From JACCQS01 sp050999295 (GTDB lineage: Bacteria > Actinomycetota > Actinomycetes > Mycobacteriales > Geodermatophilaceae), in the NCBI GenBank assembly GCA_050999295.1, contig JBPCPI010000192.1:1-17273 (forward strand): a DNA stretch of 17,273 bases, read 5' to 3'. Position 1 is the first letter of the stretch; each line of letters begins with the position of its first letter. Positions 1 to 5,776 of the stretch are shown piece after piece. The notes under the pieces were generated by a model. The model did not search any database, was not told the DNA's origin, and saw only the letters and a program-made list of their open reading frames with translations. A program made the translations under genes and the position numbers.

Positions 1-232
1 GTACGGGACCGGCCTGGCCGACAACCTGCGGGAGAACCTGATCGGCAGTGGTTTGGCTGAGGATCAGGTGCCTGAGCCGATCATCTACGACCCGGCGGCT
101 ACCTCGTACCGGACCGAGGTCGGCCAGCTGGCCGCCGTCAACGCGGATGCGATCGTGGTCATCGGCTTCGATGAATCATCCAAGATCATCGAAGAGATGA
201 ATGCCCAGGGAATCGGCCCAGCGGCCGCGTAA
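1..232 (+). CDS. Branched-chain amino-acid-type ABC substrate-binding protein, 3' end only
   Basis: The reading frame is open from base 2 and ends with TAA at 230-232; the 5' part lies outside the window. The 76 visible residues resemble the periplasmic-binding fold type I (LivJ/LivK, Peripla_BP_6) region with a Y-D-P-A-A-T-S-Y segment, a D-A-I-V-V-I-G-F strand and a K-I-I-E-E-M helix ending in Q-G-I-G-P. In this family the protein would capture the solute outside the membrane and deliver it to a LivHM permease, which fits the livHMGF operon just downstream on the other strand. Oddly, the protein stops as GPAAA right after the point where family members usually run on for roughly 100 more residues (second-lobe strands and closing helices). 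A strong hairpin follows at once, so the 3' end looks like a real gene end reached after loss of C-terminal coding sequence. It may be non-functional. Family assignment is confident; truncation is judged from memory of the family. Confidence 0.75.
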   Translation, partial: YGTGLADNLRENLIGSGLAEDQVPEPIIYDPAATSYRTEVGQLAAVNADAIVVIGFDESSKIIEEMNAQGIGPAAA

Positions 233-244
233 CCTCAACGCAAG

Positions 245-284
245 CGCAGGGGCCCGGCATCGTCATGATGCCGGGCCCTCTGCG
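245..284 (+). terminator. Strong hairpin terminator after the binding-protein gene
   Basis: A perfect 12-bp stem (GGGCCCGGCATC at 250-261 with its complement at 267-278) encloses the 5-nt loop GTCAT. It is extended outward by CGCAG/CTGCG (245-249 and 280-284) with one bulged T at 279. It begins 13 bases after the TAA. There is no clear U-tract, which is common for actinobacterial terminators. It would end the binding-protein transcript before the peptidase E remnant. Confidence 0.85.
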
Positions 285-357
285 TTGTCCGACCCTGCCC
301 GCGCGGCTGCTCGCCATGAGGCCAGCACCGGACGCACTGTGATCGAAAGGACTGCTC

Positions 358-703
358 ATGCCCGCTGCTGAACTGACCATCCTCGGCTGGCACAAGGGCG
401 GGACGACCGACTCCTTCGGCGCGGACCTGCGGGCCGTCACCGACGGGCTTGCGTTGGTGCCGTATGGAAACGGGGTGCACTACGACTCGGAGGCAGCGCG
501 GCGCCCGTTGGTGCACAAGTTGGTCGCAGGGCGCACCCCGCCCCGGACGTACTGCACGGACGACGGGGTCGGGGTGCTCTACCGGGGCGAGCGTTTCGCC
601 GGGGCATTCACCGAAGCCGCTGGCAAAGGGCGCCTACGTCGTCGAGCTGGGTCCGGACGGTCAGGTGCGTGCGGAACGGATCGAGCCCGACCTGCTGGAC
701 TGA
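358..703 (+). pseudogene. Peptidase E (family S51) remnant with internal deletion and frameshift
   Basis: The start is normal: AAAGGA at 346-351 lies six bases before ATG 358, and the first residues MPAAELTIL look like the N-terminal strand of actinobacterial peptidase E. Directly after this comes G-W-H-K-G-G-T-T-D-S-F-G, which in full proteins follows the nucleophile-Ser motif. About 120 residues including the catalytic Ser are therefore absent. The C-terminal part is recognisable: D-G-L-A-L-V-P, G-V-H-Y-D-S-E, R-R-P-L and C-T-D-D-G-V-G. At 628-630 a GGG run appears to hold one extra G; reading it as GG restores G-A-Y-V-V-E-L-G-P-D-G and the natural stop TGA at 701-703. Without that repair the frame runs on to 786 across the livF stop. 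Intact members cleave Asp-X dipeptides; this remnant cannot be expected to. Only one base separates it from the convergent livF stop. Confidence 0.75.
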
Positions 704-704
704 C

Positions 705-1538
705 CTACTTGGTGGTGGCCAGGGTGCCGAGGTACAGCTCGATGACCTTGGGGTCGTTCATCAGCTCCCGGCCGGCGTTGGTGTAGGCGTTGCGGCCCTG
801 GTCGAGGACGTAGCCACGGTCACAGATCTGCAGGCAGCGACGGGCATTCTGCTCGACCATGATGATCGAGACGCCGGTCGCGTTGATCCGGCGGCACCGG
901 ATGAAGAACTCGTCCTGGTAGGCGGGTGACAGCCCGGCGGAGGGCTCGTCGAGCAGGAGCACGGACGGCTCCATCATCAGCGCCCGTCCCATAGCCACCA
1001 TCTGACGTTCGCCGCCCGACAGCGCCCCGGTCTTCTGCTTGCGGCGTTCACCCAGCATGGGAAACAGTTCGGCGCAGAAATCGAAGCGCTCCTGGAACTT
1101 CTTGGAGCGCAAGTAGATCCCCATCTCCAGGTTCTCTTCGATGGTCAGCGACGGGAAGACATTGTTGTTCTGCGGGACGTATCCCACGCCGTCGGCAACG
1201 AGTTCGTGCGCAGGGGCCGACGTGATCTCCTTACCGCGCAGCGTCACCGACCCGGAGCGCACGGGGATCAGCCCGAACAGCGCCTTGAGCAGCGTGGACT
1301 TTCCAGCTCCATTGGGGCCGATGATGCCGACGAGCTCCCCATCGTCGAGGAAGAAGTCGGCACCGCGAAGGATGTTGACCCCGGGGAGATAGCCGGCAAC
1401 CAACTCGTCGGCGCGCAGCAGCGCGTTTCCGGCCAGCTTGACGTGTTCCTCACGGGTTGCCGCCCGCTCGGCCGGGGTCATGTCCGGTCCTGCGGAAGTC
1501 CGCGGGGAGGTCTGCTCGGGGGGTTCGGTGGCGGTCAT
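705..1538 (-). CDS. livF: Branched-chain amino acid ABC transporter ATP-binding protein LivF
   Basis: This 277-residue ABC ATPase is one of two motor subunits of the LivHMGF transporter at the inner face of the membrane. Visible motifs are Walker A GPNGAGKST (74-82), V-P-Q-N Q-loop region near 121-124, signature LSGGE (173-177), Walker B VLLLDEPS (193-200) and V-E-Q-N-A at 228-232, where Gln replaces the switch His as usual for LivF. The end (D-P-K-V-I-E-L-Y-L-G) is also family-typical. A non-conserved, charged N-terminal extension of about 40 residues precedes the ATPase domain. I keep the first ATG because it overlaps the livG stop as TAATG (one shared base), a translational-coupling arrangement; Met20 is the alternative. 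It is the last gene of the livH-M-G-F operon. No terminator is visible before the convergent peptidase E remnant. Confidence 0.95.
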   Translation of the reverse strand: MTATEPPEQTSPRTSAGPDMTPAERAATREEHVKLAGNALLRADELVAGYLPGVNILRGADFFLDDGELVGIIGPNGAGKSTLLKALFGLIPVRSGSVTLRGKEITSAPAHELVADGVGYVPQNNNVFPSLTIEENLEMGIYLRSKKFQERFDFCAELFPMLGERRKQKTGALSGGERQMVAMGRALMMEPSVLLLDEPSAGLSPAYQDEFFIRCRRINATGVSIIMVEQNARRCLQICDRGYVLDQGRNAYTNAGRELMNDPKVIELYLGTLATTK

Positions 1539-2470
1539 TACAGGCCTCGTGTCGTCTCGGTGGGCAGGTCGGCGTCCTCGGCCTTCTCAGCGGCGATGGC
1601 CACCTCTGCCTCGGCGAGGACCAACTCCTCCTCTTCCACCGTCAGGGGAGCGTCGTGATGAGCCCCCAGGTAGGCATCGACGACCGCCCTGTTCTGCGAG
1701 ATGGACTCCGGTGGGCCCTCGGCGATCACCCGCCCGGCGGCCATTACGACGACCCAGTCACTGATGTCGCGTACGACGTCCATGTCGTGTTCGACGAAGA
1801 TCACGGTCATGCCCTCCTCGCGGAGGTTCTTCACGTGTTCGAGCAGGCTCTGGGTCAGTGCCGGGTTCACGCCGGCCATCGGCTCGTCCAGCATCACGAC
1901 CTTCGGTTCGCACATCAGGGCGCGCGCCATCTCCAGCAGCTTGCGCTGGCCACCGGACAGGGTGCCCGCGAAGTCCTGCGCCTTCGCGTCGAGCTTGAAG
2001 CGGGTCAGCAGGTCCATCGCGCGGGCTTCGATGTCGCGTTCCTGCGACCGCCAACCGGGCAGCAGAGCGTTGAGGAACCGTTCCCCGCTCTGTCCCTGCC
2101 CGCCGAGCTTCATGTTCTCCAGCACGGTCAATCGGGACAGCGCCTTTGTCAGCTGGAAGGTCCGTACGACACCCAGCCGGGCTACCTGGTGCGGCTTGAG
2201 CCGGCCCAACGAGCGCCCATCGAAGCTCCACTGCCCGGTGTTGGGCTGATCGAATCCAGTGAGCAGGTTGAACAGGGTCGTCTTGCCGGCCCCGTTCGGG
2301 CCGATCAGTCCGGTGATACAGCCGCGCTGGAACTCCAGATGCTCGACCGCGACGGCGGTGAGGCCGCCGAAGGACCGCACCAGGTCGTCGACGACGATCG
2401 TCGCGTCCGGCTTGGGTACCCCGATGTCCCAGGGCAGGCCAGCCAGCGGATGAGTGGTGTCAGTGGGCAT
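1538..2470 (-). CDS. livG: Branched-chain amino acid ABC transporter ATP-binding protein LivG
   Basis: This 310-residue ABC ATPase is the partner of LivF. Motifs are Walker A GPNGAGKTT (57-65), Q-loop R-T-F-Q (Q106), signature LSGGQ (171-175), Walker B VVMLDEP (191-197) and switch His in V-E-H-D-M (H228). F-G-G-L-T-A-V (34-40) is the usual LivG opening. I choose ATG 2470, four bases after the livM TAA. A longer in-frame start at 2512 would overlap livM by 38 bases and add only unconserved residues. After the family-typical end at A-Y-L-G (267-269) there is an acidic, Ala/Glu-rich tail of about 40 residues that the canonical protein lacks; it is probably disordered. It shares one base with livF. 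Confidence 0.94.
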   Translation of the reverse strand: MPTDTTHPLAGLPWDIGVPKPDATIVVDDLVRSFGGLTAVAVEHLEFQRGCITGLIGPNGAGKTTLFNLLTGFDQPNTGQWSFDGRSLGRLKPHQVARLGVVRTFQLTKALSRLTVLENMKLGGQGQSGERFLNALLPGWRSQERDIEARAMDLLTRFKLDAKAQDFAGTLSGGQRKLLEMARALMCEPKVVMLDEPMAGVNPALTQSLLEHVKNLREEGMTVIFVEHDMDVVRDISDWVVVMAAGRVIAEGPPESISQNRAVVDAYLGAHHDAPLTVEEEELVLAEAEVAIAAEKAEDADLPTETTRGL

Positions 2471-2474
2471 CGAA

Positions 2475-3473
2475 TTAGTGGGCAGCGAGCACGATCTCCC
2501 TGCGGTCGCCAAAGATCCCCTGAGGTCGGAAGATCAGCAACAGCATCAGACCGACCCCGACCAGGATAAAACGGATGTTGGCGACGTCGGGCGCGCTCAG
2601 GATCGCATCGGGGATGATTCCGTTACGGATCAGCGCGGCCAGGCCCGCGTCGGTGAAGGCAATGATGAACCACAGGATCATCGCTCCGATGACCGGACCC
2701 AGCACCCGGGCCGTACCACCCAGGATCAATGCCGCATAGGCCAGGAACGTGTTCGCGTTCTGGAACTGGTCGGGGTTGGCCGAGCCGGTTGCCAGCACCA
2801 GGATCATCCCGCCGAAGCTGGCGATGACCCCGCCGAGAACGAGCGACTGCATCTTGTAGGAGTAGACGTTCTTGCCGAGCGACCGTACGGCGTCCTCATC
2901 CTCCCGGATGGACTTCAGGACCCGGCCCCACGGGCTGCGCATCAACTGCCAGATCAACAGGCTGAACAAGGTCACCAGTATCCAGCCGACGAGGCAGGCC
3001 CAGATCTCCCGACCGGTCCAGGTCGAGCCCAGGAAGTCGTAGGTGCCCTGGGTCTCGAAGGGCGCAAGGCCGTAGAAGTCCTGTCCGAAGTTGGACAGGC
3101 CTCGGGTGGCTCCGGTGACCGGCGTCGCCGGGGTCGAGCGGAACACGAGGCGGAGGATTTCCGCGGCCGCAATCGTCACGATGGCCAGGTAGTCCGCGCG
3201 AAGCCGCAGGGTCGGCAGGCCCAACAGCAGGGCCAGGACAAGCGCGGCGAGCACGCCGATCAGCACACCGACTATGAGCGGCAGGCCCCACATGGCCACC
3301 GAGATGGCCACGCCGTATCCCCCGAGCAGGGCGAAGCCGATCTGGCCGAAGTTCAGCAGGCCCGTGTAGCCGAAGTGCAGATTCAGGCCCACACCCATCA
3401 GCGCGAAGAAGACCGCCGACTGACTGACCAGGGACTTGACGCTCAGCGCCAGGATGTCGAGAAACTCACTCAT
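2475..3473 (-). CDS. livM: Branched-chain amino acid ABC transporter permease LivM
   Basis: This 332-residue multi-spanning permease forms the membrane channel together with LivH. Family marks are L-H-F-G-Y-T-G-L-L-N-F-G-Q-I-G-F (32-47), P-T-L-R-L-R-A-D-Y-L-A-I-V-T (87-100), and the cytoplasmic coupling segment from P181 to N202 (W-G-R, S-I-R-E-D-E-D-A), which contacts the ATPases. The C-terminus has the usual F-R-P-Q-G-I-F-G. Most of the protein is hydrophobic helices; the loop at about 112-155 is the large polar one. ATG 3473 lies 13 bases after the livH stop and livG follows four bases after its stop, so all four genes should share one transcript. Length and motifs are normal and no lesion is seen. 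Confidence 0.95.
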   Translation of the reverse strand: MSEFLDILALSVKSLVSQSAVFFALMGVGLNLHFGYTGLLNFGQIGFALLGGYGVAISVAMWGLPLIVGVLIGVLAALVLALLLGLPTLRLRADYLAIVTIAAAEILRLVFRSTPATPVTGATRGLSNFGQDFYGLAPFETQGTYDFLGSTWTGREIWACLVGWILVTLFSLLIWQLMRSPWGRVLKSIREDEDAVRSLGKNVYSYKMQSLVLGGVIASFGGMILVLATGSANPDQFQNANTFLAYAALILGGTARVLGPVIGAMILWFIIAFTDAGLAALIRNGIIPDAILSAPDVANIRFILVGVGLMLLLIFRPQGIFGDRREIVLAAH

Positions 3474-3486
3474 TTCCGTTGCCCGC

Positions 3487-4785
3487 CTAACCGACTCGAG
3501 CTCGGCTGCCGAGGATCCCCTGTGGTCTGACGACCAGGATCACGATCAGCAACAGCAGGCCGCCGACGTACTTGAGCTCGTCGGCGATGACCAATGTGGA
3601 CAGTTGTACGAAGACGCCGACGATGATGCTGCCCAACAGAGCGCCGTAGGCGGTGCCCAGCCCACCCAGAGTGATCCCCGCGAACATGAGGAGCAGCAGT
3701 TTGAAGCCCATGTCCCAGGAGACCTCGTCGGACAGACCGAAGAGCACCCCGCCCAGCGCGGCCAGTCCGCCGCCGACGATCCAGACGAAGCGGATTACCC
3801 GGTCGACGTTGATGCCCGACGACGCGGAGAGGTCGCGGTTGTCGGCCACGGCCCGCATGGCCTTACCGATCTTGGTGCGCTGCAACATAAGTGCCACCAG
3901 GACCAGGACCACCAGCGAGATCGCGATCGAGAAGAGATCCTTGTCGGTCAGCGCCACCGGACCGTAGTCGTTGGCACGCTGACCGCGGTAGTCGCTGTAG
4001 GGCTGGGACCGCCCACCGAAGACGATGTTCAACAGGTATCGCAAGGCCAGCGACAGGCCGATCGAGATGACCAGCATCGCGACCAGTCCACTGCCCCGCC
4101 GGCGTAGCGGTCCCCAGAGCGCGACGTCATTGAGCCATCCGACGAAGCCTCCCACCGCCATGGCGATGGCCGTCGAGGCGATGAGCGGGATCCCGGCGTC
4201 CACGTTGAGGAACCAGGCAACGATGGCTCCGATGGCCACCAGCTCACCATGGGCGAAGTTCGTCAGTCCGGTCGTGCCGAAGATCAAGGACAGTCCCACC
4301 GCGCAGATCGCGATCAGCAGGCCGAAGCGCAACCCCTCCACGAGCAGCTGCGGAATCCGGCTCAGGCCCCCGCCCTGGCCGGTGGAGCCGTCAGACAACG
4401 CGAAGGCCACCCGCCCGACACCCCCTTCGGCGACAGTCACCGTCCGTTCGGTGGCCGCGGCGGTGACTCCCTCGGGAAGATCGTCGGCGTTGATCGTGAC
4501 GGTGTATTCACCCGGGCCCGGCAGGTCTTCCTCGAACCGGCCCTCGTCATCGGTCTCTCCCTGTGCGACCTCGGCACCGGCCTCATCGGTGACGGTCACC
4601 TCCACGCCCTCGATCGGCCCGGACACGCTCGTTGCCAAGGTCAACCGGATCGTCTCGCCCTCGGCCGATGCCGGCGACAGGCTGGCAACCGCCAGGCCGA
4701 GGTAGACGGCGAATCCGGCAAGTGCGACCACGAGGATGCGGGCAGCCCATTGCCCGTTCGCGCGCTGGGAACGCGGGATCAGCAT
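3487..4785 (-). CDS. livH: LivH-type permease with an N-terminal signal segment and extracytoplasmic beta-sandwich domain
   Basis: The 432-residue protein has three parts. Residues 1-41 are a basic start, a hydrophobic stretch (15-36) and an A-S-A cleavage-like site. Residues 44-130 are rich in beta strands and Thr/Val, with G-V-E-V-T-V-T-D, T-D-D-E-G-R-F and G-P-G-E-Y-T-V-T signatures resembling carboxypeptidase-regulatory-like (CarboxypepD_reg) or Ig-like domains. Residues 145-432 are the LivH core with G-L-S-L-I-F-G-T-T-G-L-T-N-F-A-H-G-E (164-181), G-K-A-M-R-A-V-A-D-N (307-316) and the R-P-Q-G-I-L end. A plain LivH is about 290-310 residues, so the first 140 are additional. Start 4785 is supported by AGGAG six bases upstream; the frame stays open upstream to 5046 but is not protein-like. 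First gene of the operon. That the extra domain faces outside, near the docking surface for the binding protein, is inference. Confidence 0.93.
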   Translation of the reverse strand: MLIPRSQRANGQWAARILVVALAGFAVYLGLAVASLSPASAEGETIRLTLATSVSGPIEGVEVTVTDEAGAEVAQGETDDEGRFEEDLPGPGEYTVTINADDLPEGVTAAATERTVTVAEGGVGRVAFALSDGSTGQGGGLSRIPQLLVEGLRFGLLIAICAVGLSLIFGTTGLTNFAHGELVAIGAIVAWFLNVDAGIPLIASTAIAMAVGGFVGWLNDVALWGPLRRRGSGLVAMLVISIGLSLALRYLLNIVFGGRSQPYSDYRGQRANDYGPVALTDKDLFSIAISLVVLVLVALMLQRTKIGKAMRAVADNRDLSASSGINVDRVIRFVWIVGGGLAALGGVLFGLSDEVSWDMGFKLLLLMFAGITLGGLGTAYGALLGSIIVGVFVQLSTLVIADELKYVGGLLLLIVILVVRPQGILGSRARVG

Positions 4786-4791
4786 TAGCTG

Positions 4792-4796
4792 CTCCT
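4792..4796 (-). promoter_or_regulatory. livH ribosome binding site
   Basis: On the minus strand AGGAG lies six bases before ATG 4785. It is the only good Shine-Dalgarno match in this frame, and it rejects the longer start at 5046. This decides that the protein begins with the signal-like segment. Confidence 0.8.
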
Positions 4797-4797
4797 G

Positions 4798-4823
4798 TTC
4801 GGCGCATCGGGTTTCGGCGCATC
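4798..4823 (-). repeat. Tandem 11-bp direct repeat next to the livH ribosome binding site
   Basis: GATGCGCCGAA occurs twice on the minus strand, at 4813-4823 and 4798-4808, with a 15-bp offset. The second copy ends one base before the sequence CAGGAG that holds the ribosome binding site. The position suits a regulator site or a translational control element for livHMGF, but it could be a chance duplication. No known regulator motif was recognised. Confidence 0.5.
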
Positions 4824-5055
4824 TTTGTCCGCGGCCATCAGACTCCATCGGTGGGAGGTAATCCGGACGGGACAGTAGCGGACGGCTGTTCCGCCGAGAA
4901 GCACTCGCGCCCGACGGGGTCGGGGAGCCCGGAAGGTGCCCCCGATAACCGGAGGTTGTCAGGGTATGCCGTAGTCGGGCACGCTGGGCACCGTCCACAC
5001 TGGCCGGGCACGGTCGTGCACCCACTGCGACGCCGACGACGGTCATATCCTTAAC
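4824..5055. promoter_or_regulatory. Divergent intergenic region between livH and the acetyltransferase gene
   Basis: This spacer should hold promoters for both directions. On the minus strand TACTGT (4872-4877) fits a -10 box for livH, without a convincing -35. On the plus strand TATCCT (5046-5051) fits a -10 box for the acetyltransferase gene, placing the transcript start close to its ribosome binding site. No riboswitch fold, tRNA or further gene was recognised. Confidence 0.3.
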
Positions 5056-5069
5056 GGGGAGGAGCGCGT

Positions 5070-5687
5070 GTGCCTCGGTGCGGGATCGTGGTGCGTCCGG
5101 CTGAACGGGGCGACCTCGACGAGGTCGCCCGCCTCGTGGACATCGTCATGCAGACCATGCCGGGTCACCGGCAAAGTGGCTCCCGGCAGGCAACGGGTGC
5201 CGAACGCTTCGGGCAGATTCTGGACAACCCGGACGCGGAACTACTCCTCGCCTGCCTGGCCGATGGCACCCGAGCCGGTGCTGCGTTGCTGTCGGTTGAT
5301 GCGGCGTCCATGGCCCTAGGCGGGCTGACCATGTCGGTGGTTCTCATCGTCGACGAGAAGGCGCGGCAGCGCGGCGTAGGCCGCGAACTCGTCTCCGCGG
5401 TAGCCCGATATGCCGACGATGCCGGCGCCGAGGCCGTCACCGTGTCGTTGCCGCCGGGTGCTCGGGAGGCCCATCGGTTCTTCGCCCGGTTGGGTTTCGT
5501 CCCACTGATGACCAGCCGGATCGCCTCGGTGTCCCAGCTGGTGCGCGCCCTCGCGCCGAGCGAGATCGCCGCCGAACGCAGACACGGCGTGTTGTCGCGT
5601 GGGAGAAGGCCGTTCGGTCGGCGTAGTGCAGCCCTGGCCGACGTCCGGCTGGCGGCCACCGTCCGGCTGGACCGGCCGGTCACGTAG
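5070..5687 (+). CDS. GNAT-family N-acetyltransferase
   Basis: This 205-residue protein would transfer an acetyl group from acetyl-CoA to an amine; the substrate cannot be predicted. The fold is visible: beta-1 I-V-V-R-P-A-E-R-G-D-L (6-16), the acetyl-CoA loop R-Q-R-G-V-G-R (99-105, matching R/QxxGxG), then A-V-T-V-S-L (122-127) and R-F-F-A-R-L-G-F-V-P-L (137-146), the usual motif B end. A basic tail of about 40 residues follows. Start GTG 5070 follows the purine-rich GGGGAGGAG (5056-5064) by five bases; the GTG two bases earlier is in another frame. It lies divergent from livH and upstream of polA, which seems to have its own promoter 78 bases further on. It was probably acquired as a single gene; no operon partner is evident. 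Confidence 0.88.
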   Translation: MPRCGIVVRPAERGDLDEVARLVDIVMQTMPGHRQSGSRQATGAERFGQILDNPDAELLLACLADGTRAGAALLSVDAASMALGGLTMSVVLIVDEKARQRGVGRELVSAVARYADDAGAEAVTVSLPPGAREAHRFFARLGFVPLMTSRIASVSQLVRALAPSEIAAERRHGVLSRGRRPFGRRSAALADVRLAATVRLDRPVT

Positions 5688-5764
5688 GTCGGCCCAGAGT
5701 CAGGCCGGTCATCCAGTCCGTCGGCTGATGCAACCAGCGGGGCGAAGGCGTCACACCGCGACCC

Positions 5765-5770
5765 TAGAGT
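5765..5770 (+). promoter_or_regulatory. polA -10 box, leaderless spacing
   Basis: TAGAGT ends six bases before the GTG start at 5777, the spacing expected when transcription starts at the first base of the start codon. No good ribosome binding site is present, which agrees with a leaderless mRNA. No -35 box is clear. Confidence 0.5.
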
Positions 5771-5776
5771 GGGCCC

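Noticed and set aside
620..640. Programmed frameshift in the peptidase E-like gene
   Set aside because: The site would need a +1 shift at AAA-GGG-C without a known slippery pattern or stop codon, and the gene already lacks its catalytic half. A plain insertion is simpler.
2468..2512. Longer livG start at 2512
   Set aside because: It would overlap livM by 38 bases and add residues absent from the family; ATG 2470 gives the usual four-base gap.
2454..3530. A 358-codon open frame on the plus strand across livM, and similar long frames opposite rpsA, polA and the sigma/anti-sigma genes
   Set aside because: They run antisense to clear genes in high-GC DNA, are rich in Arg, Gln, Asp and Pro without recognisable motifs, and have no start signals. 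They are codon-bias shadows.
4786..5046. 87-residue upstream extension of the livH frame
   Set aside because: The translated sequence is not protein-like, and a good AGGAG plus signal-peptide start exists at 4785. The region also carries the promoters of both flanking genes.
4824..5055. Riboswitch upstream of livHMGF
   Set aside because: I looked for a conserved aptamer-like fold or terminator/antiterminator pair on the minus strand and saw none, only the short direct repeats near the ribosome binding site.
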